Below, one piece after another: positions 7,893 through 16,897 of a stretch of DNA of 64,000 bases. The notes below the pieces were generated by a model. The model was not told where the DNA came from. It did not search any database and worked only from the letters and a program-made list of their open reading frames with translations. The position numbers and the translations under genes were made by a program. This stretch comes from an uncultured bacterium (GTDB taxonomy: Bacteria; Planctomycetota; UBA1135; GCA-002686595): positions 1 through 64,000 of the forward strand of contig CADEGS010000002.1 in NCBI GenBank assembly GCA_902826945.1. Direction: 5' to 3'. Position 1 is the first letter of the stretch. Each line of letters starts with the position of its first letter.

Positions 7893-9749
7893 TTGATCCG
7901 CTCCACCACCACGCGGGGCTCCCTGGGGCTGTACGGCGCGCTCCTCGTGCTGCCGACGCTCGTCTTCGGCTGGCTCTACTGGCGCGAGCTGCTGAAGGAC
8001 TACCAGGAGCAGCTCGAGGCCGTGCCCGCGACGGCCAAGGACGGCGCGCGGCGCATCGCGGCCGGGATGAAGGACACGCTCGACAAGCTGCTCGAGGCGG
8101 AGTCGCGGCGACCCTTCTACCAGTACGGACGGCTGTTCTCGCCCGAGGACGCCGTGGGCGACGAGCTCGCCCTGCAGACCTCGCCCTTGGTCAAGCTGCG
8201 CGCCCCGCGCGGCGTGCTCGGCTGGTTCAACTTCGACCGCAAGGACGGCGCCCAGGGGCCGATCCAGCTCTTCGTCGGGCGCGGGCGCCTGGGCGAGGAG
8301 GAGGAGCTCCTGCGCGCCGACCTGGCGCCGGCGGTCGAGCGCTTCCGCGCGCGCAAGCTGGCCGAGGGCCGGCTGCAGGAGCTGGCGCAGCTCGACGAGG
8401 TCGAGCCCGAGCGCCTGCCGCTGCGCGCGATCGCGATCCACCTGGGCCAGGAGCGCGACCTCGAGTGCGTCAAGCGCTGCTCGCCGCTCCTGCGCGGGCT
8501 CGAGGTCTCGACCGGCGTCTCGCGCTTCCACCTCGACTTCTACGTCGAGGAGGACGGCACCCCGCGCGCCGTCGCCTCGCGGCGCGTGCTCTCGCAGGAG
8601 GGCCTGACCGACCTGCCGCAGGAGGCCGAGTGCCTGCGGCCGCTGGTCCGGGGCTTCGCGCTGCAGCAGGGCTTCTTCCTGGACGTGGACTGGCTGTTCC
8701 AGGAGCTGCCGTTCTTCATCGCCGGGCAGGCGCTGGGCGAGAACGAGGAGCTGATCAGCGCGCCCGGCGCGCTGTCGTACGACAAGATCGACACCGTCTT
8801 CGCCGACATCCTGCCGGCGCGCGACCTCGGCTTCTCGGCCGCTCTTGCGGAGCAGCTCGCCTACGGCAAGCTCGAGGTCTCGATCGACACCGACCACATC
8901 GAGGAGCGCTACCTGAGCCACCTGCGGCGCTTCCTGGGGGTGGCGCTGATGCTGGTGCTCTCGCTCGCGACGGGCTTCACGCTGCTCTACAAGAGCGTGC
9001 AGCGCGAGCTCGAGCAGGCGCGCCGCACGCAGAACTTCGTGGCCTCGGTCACGCACGAGCTGCGCACGCCGCTCTCCACGATCCAGCTCCACGGCGAGAT
9101 GCTGCTCGACGGCTGGGTGGACGACCCCGACAAGCGCAGCGAGTACTACCGGCGCATCGTGCGCGAGACGAAGCGCCTGTCCACGCTGGTCGAGCGCGTG
9201 CTCGAGAAGAGCCAGCTCAAGGAGCGCTCCACCGCGCCCGAGGCCGGCGACCTGAACTCCGCCATCCTGCGCCTGCGCCCGAGCCTGGTGGACGCCTCGG
9301 AGACGGCCGACCTCGTCTTCGACCTGGCGCCGGGCCTGCCGCTCGTGTGGCTGACCCCCGAGGGCGTGGCCGGGATCCTGGGCAACCTGGTCGAGAACGC
9401 CCGCAAGTACGCCCCGGTGCCCGCGCAGGGCGAGCCGATCCGCGTCGCGACCCGGCTCGAGGGCCAGCGGGTGCTGCTCGAGGTGGCCGACCGCGGCCCC
9501 GGAGTGCCCGCCGAGGAGCGGGACAAGATCTTCGAGGCCTTCTACCGGATGGGGAGCGAGGCCACCCGCACGACCACCGGCACCGGGCTCGGCCTGCACC
9601 TCGTGCGCCTGCACGCGGACGTGGCGGGCGCGCGGGCCACGGTCCACGCCCGCGACGGCGGCGGAAGCGTCTTCCGCGTGGCCTACCGCGTCGCGGACGA
9701 GCGCACGGCCAGCGAGCGGCCCCCCGGCCCCGCCGTGAAGGTTTCCTGA
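7893..9749 (+). CDS. Membrane sensor histidine kinase with a large extracytoplasmic domain
   Basis: 618 residues from TTG 7893. A GGAGG lies immediately before the start and no ATG or GTG is available in frame upstream. A first membrane helix at about 10-27 and a second near 347-367 bracket some 320 extracytoplasmic residues resembling no sensor domain I can name. The kinase core follows: phospho-acceptor H388 in SVTHELRTPLSTIQ, N-box LVENARKYA, G1 ADRGPGVP, F-box FEAFYRMG and G2 GTGLGLHLVR. It is the partner of the preceding regulator, with which it must be co-transcribed. The signal sensed is unknown; glycan and envelope genes on both sides make an envelope signal a reasonable guess. Confidence 0.9.
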   Translation: MIRSTTTRGSLGLYGALLVLPTLVFGWLYWRELLKDYQEQLEAVPATAKDGARRIAAGMKDTLDKLLEAESRRPFYQYGRLFSPEDAVGDELALQTSPLVKLRAPRGVLGWFNFDRKDGAQGPIQLFVGRGRLGEEEELLRADLAPAVERFRARKLAEGRLQELAQLDEVEPERLPLRAIAIHLGQERDLECVKRCSPLLRGLEVSTGVSRFHLDFYVEEDGTPRAVASRRVLSQEGLTDLPQEAECLRPLVRGFALQQGFFLDVDWLFQELPFFIAGQALGENEELISAPGALSYDKIDTVFADILPARDLGFSAALAEQLAYGKLEVSIDTDHIEERYLSHLRRFLGVALMLVLSLATGFTLLYKSVQRELEQARRTQNFVASVTHELRTPLSTIQLHGEMLLDGWVDDPDKRSEYYRRIVRETKRLSTLVERVLEKSQLKERSTAPEAGDLNSAILRLRPSLVDASETADLVFDLAPGLPLVWLTPEGVAGILGNLVENARKYAPVPAQGEPIRVATRLEGQRVLLEVADRGPGVPAEERDKIFEAFYRMGSEATRTTTGTGLGLHLVRLHADVAGARATVHARDGGGSVFRVAYRVADERTASERPPGPAVKVS

Positions 9750-9809
9750 GACGCGCCCCCCGGACGCGCTCCGGACCCGCTACGGCTGGCCGCTCCCGCG
9801 CGCCAGCGG

Positions 9810-9815
9810 TATCCT
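9810..9815 (+). promoter_or_regulatory. Candidate -10 element (TATCCT) ahead of the oxidoreductase-methyltransferase operon
   Basis: TATCCT is the best -10-like hexamer in the 176-base spacer before ATG 9926, leaving an untranslated leader of about 100 bases. No -35 was recognised. Confidence 0.25.
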
Positions 9816-9925
9816 GACCTCGCCTTCGCCCGCCGCCGCGCACGGACGTCACCCCGTCGCGCGCTCGATCCACGGTCGCCCGCAGGCCGCGGGCGACCCT
9901 CCGGATCCCGCCTCGCCACCACTCC

Positions 9926-11326
9926 ATGCACGTCGTCGTCCTCGGAGCCGGACTCGCCGGACTCGCCACCGCCTACGAGCTCGTCAAGGCGGGCCACGAG
10001 GTCACGATCGTGGAGAAGGAGGCCTTCGTCGGCGGCATGGCCTGCAGCTGGAAGGTCGGCCCCTACTGGCTCGACCACGGTCCGCACCGCTTCCACAGCC
10101 GCGACAAGGGCCTGATCGACCACCTGTACGAGGTGCTCGACAACGAGGTCGTGATCCGCGAGCGGATGAGCCGGATCTACATGGAAGGCAAGTTCTTCCA
10201 TTACCCGCTCAAGGCCCAGAACGTCGTGCTCAACATGCCCAAGGCGAAGCTCGTCCGGGCGATGTGGGACTACGTCTGGATCCGCCTGCGCCAGGTCTTC
10301 AAGCCGATCCCCGACGACAACTTCGAGAACTGGGTGCTGAAGCGCTTCGGGCGCACGCTGTACGAGCTCTTCTTCGGCACCTACACGGCCAAGGCCTGGA
10401 AGATGCCGTGCTCGCAGATCAGCGCCGACTGGGCCAGCCAGCGCATCAGCCAGGCGAACCTGTGGGACACGATCAAGAAGACGCTCAAGCCGCCGCGCCA
10501 CGGCGAGGTGCGCAGCCTGGTGAGCGAGTTCTGGTACCCGCAGCACGGCGGCATCGGCCAGATCGGGCGCAAGTACGCCGAGAAGATCGAGAGCATGGGC
10601 GGCACGATCCACCTCGAGTCGCCGGTGCGCCGCATCGAGATCGAGGACGGCGTGGCGCGCCGCGTCGTGTGGGAGTTCCGCGGCAAGGAGCGCTCGATCG
10701 AGTGCGACGAGATCGTCAACACGATCCCGCTGCCGCGCATCCTGGAGACGTTCTCGCCCGCGATCGGGCCGGACGTCGTGCACTCGATCTCGCAGCTCCA
10801 GTACTCGTGCATCGTGTTCGTCTACCTGGAGGTGGACAAGCCCAGCGTGTCTCCCGACCACTGGATCTACCTGCCGCAGAAGGACCTCACGATCCACCGC
10901 ATCTCGGAGTTCAAGAACTTCAGCGACGAGGTGGCTCCCGGCGAGTCCACCGTGATCTGCTGCGAGATCACCTGCCGCGAGGGCGACCAGCACTGGAACA
11001 TGACGATGGAGCAGGCCAGCGACGTTGCGCTGACCGACCTGGCCAAGCTCGGCCTGGTCGAGCGCGGCAGCGCGCGCGCCATCGACATGCACAAGCTGCA
11101 CTACGCCTACCCCATCTACGACCTGACGTACAAGGAGCACCTGAACGTGCTCAAGCGCGCGGCCAAGGAGGTGCGGAACCTGCACACGACCGGCCGCCAG
11201 GGTCTGTACCGCTACAACAACATGGACCACTCGATCGCGATGGGGCGCCGCGTCGCCAAGACCATCGCGAAGGGCAGCGACCAGAGGGCGGACGAGGTCG
11301 CCGCCGCGCAGGAGTACTTCGGGTGA
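9926..11326 (+). CDS. FAD-dependent oxidoreductase of polysaccharide-locus type (NAD(P)/FAD superfamily)
   Basis: 466 residues. The Rossmann dinucleotide motif VLGAGLAGLATAYEL (G7, G9, G12) ends in the ribose-binding Glu30. The GPYWLDHGPHRFHS, GKFFHYPLK and FGTYTAKAWKMPCSQISADWASQRI segments are the conserved blocks of a subfamily often found in exopolysaccharide or lipopolysaccharide loci and related to UDP-galactopyranose mutase and protoporphyrinogen oxidase folds. The C-terminal MDHSIAMGRRVAK motif is the second FAD-contacting block. It probably changes the redox state or ring form of a nucleotide- or lipid-linked sugar; the substrate is unknown. Its stop overlaps the next gene's GTG. Confidence 0.8.
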   Translation: MHVVVLGAGLAGLATAYELVKAGHEVTIVEKEAFVGGMACSWKVGPYWLDHGPHRFHSRDKGLIDHLYEVLDNEVVIRERMSRIYMEGKFFHYPLKAQNVVLNMPKAKLVRAMWDYVWIRLRQVFKPIPDDNFENWVLKRFGRTLYELFFGTYTAKAWKMPCSQISADWASQRISQANLWDTIKKTLKPPRHGEVRSLVSEFWYPQHGGIGQIGRKYAEKIESMGGTIHLESPVRRIEIEDGVARRVVWEFRGKERSIECDEIVNTIPLPRILETFSPAIGPDVVHSISQLQYSCIVFVYLEVDKPSVSPDHWIYLPQKDLTIHRISEFKNFSDEVAPGESTVICCEITCREGDQHWNMTMEQASDVALTDLAKLGLVERGSARAIDMHKLHYAYPIYDLTYKEHLNVLKRAAKEVRNLHTTGRQGLYRYNNMDHSIAMGRRVAKTIAKGSDQRADEVAAAQEYFG

Positions 11327-12240
11327 GCGCCGGCTCGGGCCTGGCCGAGCTGCCGGCCAGCGCCTGGAAGCACGTCGACTGCGGCCTGTGCGGGAGCGCA
11401 GAGCGCGAGCTGAAGTTCACCGACGGCCCCTTCTCGGTCGTGACCTGCCGCGGCTGCGGCCTGACCTACGTCACGCCGCGCCTCGAGGACGCGACGCTGC
11501 TCGACACGGTCTACGACGAGAGCTACTGGCGCTCGCAGGCCGCCAAGGAGCACGGCTACACCGACTACCGCGCCGACGAGCCCCTGTACCTGGCCACCTA
11601 CCGCCGCCGCATGGCGGTCGTGCGCCGGCACTTCGCGCGGCCCGGCCGCGTGCTCGACGTCGGCTGCGCCGCGGGCTACTTCCTCAGCGTCATGCGCGAG
11701 CAGGGCTGGCAGGTGCTCGGCCTCGAGCCCTCCGACGCGATCCGCGCGCGCGCGCTCGAGCGCCTGGGGCCCGACGCCGTGCGCGACGGGCTGCTCGGGC
11801 AGGTCGCGCTCCCGCCCGCGTCGTTCGACCTGGTCACGCTGTGGGACGTGCTCGAGCACATCCCCGACCCGGTGTCCGCGCTGCGCGCCGCGCGCGACCT
11901 CTTGCGGCCGGGCGGCAAGCTCCTGATCGAGACGCAGAACGTCGACAGCCGCGCGGCGCGCGTGCTCGGCAAGCGCTGGCAGCACTACAAGCACGCCGAG
12001 CACATCTACCACTTCAACCCGCGCACGCTGGCCGACGTGCTCGGGCGCGCGGGCTTCCGCGTGCTCGAGAACCGGCCCTGGCTGGGCGGGAAGTACGTGT
12101 CGATGGGCTTCGTCGCCGAGCGCGCCGGGCGCCTGCACCCGCTGCTCTCGACGCTGCTCAAGCCCCTGGAGCTGCTGCGCTCGCGCTCGGTCTACGTGAA
12201 CCTGCTCGACGAGATGATCGTCGTCGCCGAGCCCGCCTGA
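11323..12240 (+). CDS. SAM-dependent methyltransferase with N-terminal zinc ribbon
   Basis: 305 residues from GTG 11323, overlapping the oxidoreductase stop. Two CxxC pairs (C20/C23 and C42/C45) form an N-terminal zinc-binding ribbon. The class I methyltransferase fold follows: SAM motif VLDVGCAAG at 110-118, LWDVLEHIPDP as the post-II motif and LRPGGKLLIETQN as motif III. This ribbon-plus-methyltransferase layout is common among sugar C- or O-methyltransferases of surface-glycan and secondary-metabolite loci. It is co-transcribed with the oxidoreductase and a second methyltransferase, so a methylated surface glycan is the likely product. Confidence 0.85.
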   Translation: MSAGSGLAELPASAWKHVDCGLCGSAERELKFTDGPFSVVTCRGCGLTYVTPRLEDATLLDTVYDESYWRSQAAKEHGYTDYRADEPLYLATYRRRMAVVRRHFARPGRVLDVGCAAGYFLSVMREQGWQVLGLEPSDAIRARALERLGPDAVRDGLLGQVALPPASFDLVTLWDVLEHIPDPVSALRAARDLLRPGGKLLIETQNVDSRAARVLGKRWQHYKHAEHIYHFNPRTLADVLGRAGFRVLENRPWLGGKYVSMGFVAERAGRLHPLLSTLLKPLELLRSRSVYVNLLDEMIVVAEPA

Positions 12241-12242
12241 GG

Positions 12243-13001
12243 ATGGAGGCCAACGCCTACCGGCAGTTCCTCGAGCTCGAGGACAGCCACTGGTGGTTCC
12301 GCGGCCGGCGCACGGTCTACTTCGGCCTCCTGCGCCACCACCTGCAGGGCCTGCGCCCCGCGCGCGTGCTCGACCTGGGCTGCGGCTACGGCGGCTTCCT
12401 CGAGGGCCTGGCGCAGATCGGCGCCACCGTCCACCAGTCCGACATCAGCGTCGAGAGCCTGGCCCACTGCGCCGAGCGCGGCTTCCCCCGCGGCGTCGTC
12501 TCCAGCGGCTACGCCCTGCCCTACGCGGACGGCGTCTTCGACCTGGTCTGCCTCTTCGACGCCATCGAGCACATCCCCGACGACGAGCGCGTGATGCGCG
12601 AGGTCGCCCGCGTCCTGCGTCCCGGCGGCCTGGTGCTCGTCACCGTGCCCGCCTACCAGTTCCTCTACGCGAACAACGACCGCGTGGCCCAGCACCAGCG
12701 CCGCTACACGCGCGGCCGGCTGGCCGGCGTCTTCGCCCAGGCCGGGCTCTCGGTCGAGCGCAACACGCACAGCAACGTGTTCCTGTTCCCGCTGATCCTG
12801 CCGACGGTGCTCGCGATCAAGGCCGTCGAGACGCTCTTCCCGCGCAAGCTCGACCCCGAGCACACGAACCTCTCCTGGCCGATCCCGCGCTTCGTCCACG
12901 ACGCGCTGCACGCCGTGTTCGCGGCCGAGCTGCCCTTCACGCGGCGCTTCGACTGGCCGGCCGGCCACTCGATCGCCGCGCTGGCCCGCAAGCCGGGCTA
13001 G
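12243..13001 (+). CDS. Class I SAM-dependent methyltransferase
   Basis: 252 residues from ATG 12243, two bases after the previous stop. The N-terminal YRQFLELEDSHWWFRGRR block is characteristic of a group of glycan-locus methyltransferases. VLDLGCGYGG at 42-51 binds SAM, LFDAIEHIPDDE is the post-motif acidic loop, and LRPGGLVLVTVPAYQFLY is motif III. The C-terminal half contains a hydrophobic stretch (VFLFPLILPTVLAI) that may touch the membrane, so a lipid-linked or membrane substrate is plausible. It ends the 9926-13001 operon. Confidence 0.85.
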   Translation: MEANAYRQFLELEDSHWWFRGRRTVYFGLLRHHLQGLRPARVLDLGCGYGGFLEGLAQIGATVHQSDISVESLAHCAERGFPRGVVSSGYALPYADGVFDLVCLFDAIEHIPDDERVMREVARVLRPGGLVLVTVPAYQFLYANNDRVAQHQRRYTRGRLAGVFAQAGLSVERNTHSNVFLFPLILPTVLAIKAVETLFPRKLDPEHTNLSWPIPRFVHDALHAVFAAELPFTRRFDWPAGHSIAALARKPG

Positions 13002-13056
13002 CCGGATGGGGTGAGAAGGCCGGTCTCCTGCGGGCCAGGCCCGCCGGGGAGGCCCT

Positions 13057-15042
13057 CTACCCGGCCTGGTCCGCCGGCTGCGCCTCGGCGCCGTCCTCGG
13101 CGCCGCTCTCGTCCTCCCGCTCGCCGCGGAAGAAGCGCAGGCCGTAGTGGCTCTCGAGGAACTCGAGCGACGGCGCGGTGGCCAGCTCGGCGCGCCGCTG
13201 GCGCGCCGCGTAGGGCAGGTAGATCGCGTCCAGCTCCCCGGGCGACAGGCGGTCGATCGGGACCGGGCGGCGCTCGGCCAGGCGCACCAGGTAGACGCGG
13301 CCCGACGCGGCGTCCACCAGGGGCGGCGTGACCTCGTCCTGCGTCAAGCTCGCGAGCTGGCGCTGCGCGCGCAGGAAGGCGTTCGTCGCCGCGTCGAGCC
13401 CGGGATCGGTCGGCACGACCTGCGAGCCCGTGTCGAACCAGCCGCGCTCGGCGACGCTCGCGCCGAGGTCCTGCGCGACCTGGCGGAAGGTCTCCGCGCT
13501 CGCGTAGCGATGGCCGTGCTCCTGGCCGGCGACCTCCTCGTGCTCGGGCTCGCCCTCGAGCGGCTCGCTCGCCAGGGCCGCGCGCGCGGCGCTCAGCTTC
13601 TCCGCGGCGAGCGAGCGCTCGCGCTCCTCGACCCACAGCTCGGCGACGCGCGCCTTCACGTCCTCGAAGGGGCGCACGGTCAGCGGCTGGACCTCGGTCG
13701 TGCGCACGACCGACAGCGCGCCGCCGCGCGGCACGACCGAGTACGCGAACTCGCCCGCCGCGGTCTGGAAGACGCGCGCGGCGAACGTGTCGCCCGCGTT
13801 GCGGCGCGCCTCGCGCGCGCCGATCTGGGCGCGCGTCTCGAGCGGGATCGCCTGGTACGTCAGGCCCAGCTCCTGCGCGCGCGCCTGCAGGTCGATCGTC
13901 TCCTGGCTGTCGCGCATGCTCGCCAGCCAGCGCTGCATCGCGAAGTACACCGGCGCCTCCGCCAGCGCGCGCTCCTTCACGTCCTCGAAGCTCTCGTAGC
14001 GCGGCGGTCCGACCTCTTCCACGCCCGGCTCGAGCGGCGCCAGGAAGTGCCAGAAGTAGACCTGGTCGTAGTACTGCTGCGCGCGCTCCTCGGGCGAGAG
14101 CGGCTCGCCCTCCTCGGGCGGCGGCTCGGGGAAGGCGGCCAGCAGCCCGGCGGCCGGCGTCGCGTCGAGCGCGGTGAACGACACGACCTCCGCCGCGCGC
14201 CGCTCCGGCTCCTCGAACTCGGCCTTGCGCGCCTTGTCGAGGCCGTCGTACCAGGCCATGAGCGCCTCGTCGCCGGGCAGCTCGGCGCGCGCCTCGTCGG
14301 CGAGGTCCGTGTAGGCCAGCCACAGGAGCTCGTAGCGCACGTCCTTGTGCGCCTGGGCCCAGAGGTCCTCGATCTGCGCGGCGTCGGGCAAGCCGCCGAG
14401 CATCGACGCCACCTGCAGGTAGCGCTGCACGCGGAGCAGGCGCCGGATCGTCGCCTCGACGTCCGCCTCGCGGCTGCGCAGGCTCTGGATCCTCGCCTTG
14501 TACGTCTCCTTGCCGCCGTACTGCTGCGCGAGCTGGCGCAGGTGGGCGACCAGCGTGACGTCGGGCACGGCCACGCCGCTCTCGGTCGCGAGCTGCTCGA
14601 GGATCAGGAAGCGCGCCAGCGACTCGTCCGACATGTTCCCGCGCTGGTCCGCGCCGACCACCGGCCCCAGGAAGGGGTCGATCTCGAGCGCCGCGCCGAG
14701 CGCGCGCTTCTGGTCGCGGAACGCGACGTAGCCCCGCTGGACCTCCTCGCCGCCGGGCACCTGCCAGCGCACGTAGGTGTCGTCGCCCCGGTCGCCGCGG
14801 AAGGTCCCCTGCAGCGCGTCGGGCACCAGGAAGATGATCAGGAGCACGATCACGAGCCCGATCATCAGCACGAACCGCAGCGGGCTCGTGTTCTTCGGGA
14901 CGTGGACGATCTCGTCGGAGACCTCGAGCGGTCCCACGTGCCGGGCGGGCGCCGCCGGCTCCCCGCCGACCCCGCCGGCCGCCCCGTGCCGCTCCGCGGC
15001 GCTCCCGCCCTTGCGACTCGACTTCTTGGACTTGCTGGACAT
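13057..15042 (-). CDS. PpiD-like membrane-anchored periplasmic chaperone
   Basis: 661 residues. A Lys/Ser-rich cytoplasmic tail precedes one membrane helix at about 52-74 (LRFVLMIGLVIVLLIIFLVP), with the rest outside. The helical body from about 110 to 300 looks like the SurA/PpiD N-terminal chaperone domain, and segment NAGDTFAARVFQTAAGEFAY near 430 resembles the linker after a parvulin domain. I could not find a parvulin active-site pattern, so it may be a chaperone without isomerase activity. It should help fold or hold exported proteins at the membrane. A candidate promoter lies at 15081-15086. The gene is convergent with the methyltransferases. Confidence 0.65.
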   Translation of the reverse strand: MSSKSKKSSRKGGSAAERHGAAGGVGGEPAAPARHVGPLEVSDEIVHVPKNTSPLRFVLMIGLVIVLLIIFLVPDALQGTFRGDRGDDTYVRWQVPGGEEVQRGYVAFRDQKRALGAALEIDPFLGPVVGADQRGNMSDESLARFLILEQLATESGVAVPDVTLVAHLRQLAQQYGGKETYKARIQSLRSREADVEATIRRLLRVQRYLQVASMLGGLPDAAQIEDLWAQAHKDVRYELLWLAYTDLADEARAELPGDEALMAWYDGLDKARKAEFEEPERRAAEVVSFTALDATPAAGLLAAFPEPPPEEGEPLSPEERAQQYYDQVYFWHFLAPLEPGVEEVGPPRYESFEDVKERALAEAPVYFAMQRWLASMRDSQETIDLQARAQELGLTYQAIPLETRAQIGAREARRNAGDTFAARVFQTAAGEFAYSVVPRGGALSVVRTTEVQPLTVRPFEDVKARVAELWVEERERSLAAEKLSAARAALASEPLEGEPEHEEVAGQEHGHRYASAETFRQVAQDLGASVAERGWFDTGSQVVPTDPGLDAATNAFLRAQRQLASLTQDEVTPPLVDAASGRVYLVRLAERRPVPIDRLSPGELDAIYLPYAARQRRAELATAPSLEFLESHYGLRFFRGEREDESGAEDGAEAQPADQAG

Positions 15043-15080
15043 GGATCGGGCCTCGACGGGCGGGAGAAAGAAGGCGGAGG

Positions 15081-15086
15081 AGTGTA
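15081..15086 (-). promoter_or_regulatory. Candidate -10 element (TACACT, minus strand) for the PpiD-like gene
   Basis: On the minus strand the bases read TACACT, 38 bases ahead of ATG 15042, in the short spacer after scpB. It implies that the PpiD-like gene has its own start and is not only read from the pseudopilin operon. Confidence 0.35.
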
Positions 15087-15177
15087 CGGAGCCCCCGGAG
15101 CGGGGCGCAAGGCGAGGCGGAGGCCCCGGGCCCCCTGCCGGGACGTCCGGGCCCGAAAGGGCCGTCCGGCCCGGCGC

Positions 15178-15909
15178 TCAGTCGGCCGTCAGCTCGCCGT
15201 CGCGGGGCAGGTCGCCCAGGCTGGCCAGCCCGAAGCGGTCCAGGAACTCCCGCGTGGTCGCGTACTGCAGGGGCGAGCCCGGCTGCTCGGCGCGACCGGA
15301 GACGCGCACCAGCCCGCGGTCCACCAGCGTGCGCAGGAGCGGCCCCGACTGCACGCCGCGGATCGCCTCGACCTCGGCCTTCGTCACCGGCTGGCGGTAG
15401 GCCACGATCGCCAGGGTCTCGAGCGCTGCGGGGGAGATGCGCTCGGGCCGCGGCTCCTTCTTCAGGCGCGCCAGGACGTCGGCCATCTCGGGATCGCTGA
15501 GCAGCCGCCAGCCGCCGCCGAGCTCGCGCAGCACGATCGGCAGCCCCGACGCCGCCAGGCGCTCCGCCAGGAGCTCCTGCGCGCGCCGCACGCGCTCGGG
15601 CGCGGGGCGCTGGAGGAGCTCGAGCAGCCGGCGCTGCGAGAGCGGCTCCGGCGAGGCGAAGAGCAGCAGGCACAGCTCCTGCGCCAGCTCCAGGTCCGTT
15701 CGCGCCTCGCCTGGACCGCGGCTCGCCGCGCGCTCGTCCTGCTCCTCGGGGGCGCCGTCCTCCGGCCCGTCCGCCGCGGTCTCGTCCCGGGCCTCGCTGC
15801 CCTCGTCGGGGTCCGGCCCGTCCTGGGTGGGCGCCTCGAGCCGCTCGGGCTCGAGCCCGCCGGCGGGTCCGTCGCCCGCCCCGCCGTGCTCCATGGTCGC
15901 GATGTCCAT
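15178..15909 (-). CDS. scpB: Segregation and condensation protein B (ScpB)
   Basis: 243 residues. About 70 acidic, disordered residues precede two winged-helix domains typical of ScpB: ELAQELCLLLFASPEPLSQRRLLELL (first wing) and LETLAIVAYRQPVTKAEVEAIRG (second), followed by the conserved LLRTLVDRGLVRVSGRAEQPG block. ScpB dimers bind the ScpA kleisin of the SMC complex, which compacts and segregates the chromosome. ScpA is not in the window. The gene lies 37 bases after the pseudopilin operon on the same strand and may be read from it. Confidence 0.93.
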   Translation of the reverse strand: MDIATMEHGGAGDGPAGGLEPERLEAPTQDGPDPDEGSEARDETAADGPEDGAPEEQDERAASRGPGEARTDLELAQELCLLLFASPEPLSQRRLLELLQRPAPERVRRAQELLAERLAASGLPIVLRELGGGWRLLSDPEMADVLARLKKEPRPERISPAALETLAIVAYRQPVTKAEVEAIRGVQSGPLLRTLVDRGLVRVSGRAEQPGSPLQYATTREFLDRFGLASLGDLPRDGELTAD

Positions 15910-15946
15910 CGCCGCCCGACGAGCATCCCTCGCGCGCGGCCCCGAA

Positions 15947-16897
15947 TCAAGGCGCTCCGAAGAGCTTGTCCAGCGGACCGAGGTCCACCGGGTGCGCGCG
16001 CCGCGCCGCGAGCTGCCAGGGCACGAACTCCGCGTCGCGCAGCGGCTCCTCCGCGAGCGAGGCCTCGACCGCCTCCCCCACCGCCGACCAGTCGCCGGGG
16101 AGCGGGGCGCGCTCCTCCTCGACGCGCAGGAAGAGCGCGTGGCCGAGGACGCGCACGGGCCCCCCGACCGCGCCCCGCCGCGTCAGGAAGGCGACGCGCG
16201 CGAGCGCCGAGCGCGGGTCGTCCACCAGGTACGCCACCAGGCCGTCGCGCTCGCGGCTGTCGTCCACCGAGAGCTCGCGCACGAGCGCGACGAAGTCCTC
16301 CCCGGCCGCCAGCCGCCGGCGCACCTGGAGCACGGCCTCGCCCTCCGCCGCCCCGCCGTCGGGCGGGCCGGGCTCCTCGACGGCCAGCAGGCGCACCGCG
16401 CGGCTCGGCTGGGCCAGCGTCCAGGCGCGCACCACGCGCTCGATCGTCAGCCGCTCGCGCGTGCGCCGCTCGAGCGCCGCCCACCAGGCCGCGGGCAGGA
16501 CGCCCAGCTCCACGCGCAGGAAGTCCTCCGGCGAGCGCCCGCCCGCGGAGCGCTCGAGCTCGGTCCGGGCCCGCGCTCGCTCCAGGGCGAGCGCCTGCGC
16601 CTCGACCTCGGGATCGACGCGCACGCCCAGCCGCGCCGCCTCGAGCAGCGCCAGGCGCGCGCTCACCAGCCGCTCGGCGAGCAGCCACGGCTCGCGCGGC
16701 GCGCCCTCGTGCCAGGCGCGCAGCAGGTCCTCGGCCGTCAGGTCCTGGCCGGCCACGCGCCCGATGACGCCCGGCGCGGCGGTCCCGGCGAGCGGCTCGA
16801 GCGCGGGCGGAGCGCGCTCCGGCACGCGCGCCTCGCGCGCCGGCGCGGCGCAGGCGGCGAGCGCCGCCAGGAGCGCGAGGGCGCGGCGCGCCCTCAC
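15947..16897 (-). CDS. SurA/PrsA-like parvulin lipoprotein
   Basis: 316 residues from GTG at 16897-16895, overlapping the previous stop by four bases. The N-terminus is a short signal peptide ending in the lipobox LAAC (Cys16), so the protein is probably lipid-anchored outside the cytoplasm. A helical chaperone region (about 40-165) is followed by a parvulin-like domain: GEAVLQVRRRLAAGEDFVALVREL, then SVDDSRERDGLVAYL and AVGGPVRVLGHALFLRVEEE match the A-x-x-l-x-x-G-x-x-F / S-x-D-x-s-x-x-G-G / P-V-x-x-x-G-x-h framework. Last gene of the pseudopilin operon; it may fold pilin-like subunits or exported substrates. Confidence 0.75.
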   Translation of the reverse strand: MRARRALALLAALAACAAPAREARVPERAPPALEPLAGTAAPGVIGRVAGQDLTAEDLLRAWHEGAPREPWLLAERLVSARLALLEAARLGVRVDPEVEAQALALERARARTELERSAGGRSPEDFLRVELGVLPAAWWAALERRTRERLTIERVVRAWTLAQPSRAVRLLAVEEPGPPDGGAAEGEAVLQVRRRLAAGEDFVALVRELSVDDSRERDGLVAYLVDDPRSALARVAFLTRRGAVGGPVRVLGHALFLRVEEERAPLPGDWSAVGEAVEASLAEEPLRDAEFVPWQLAARRAHPVDLGPLDKLFGAP

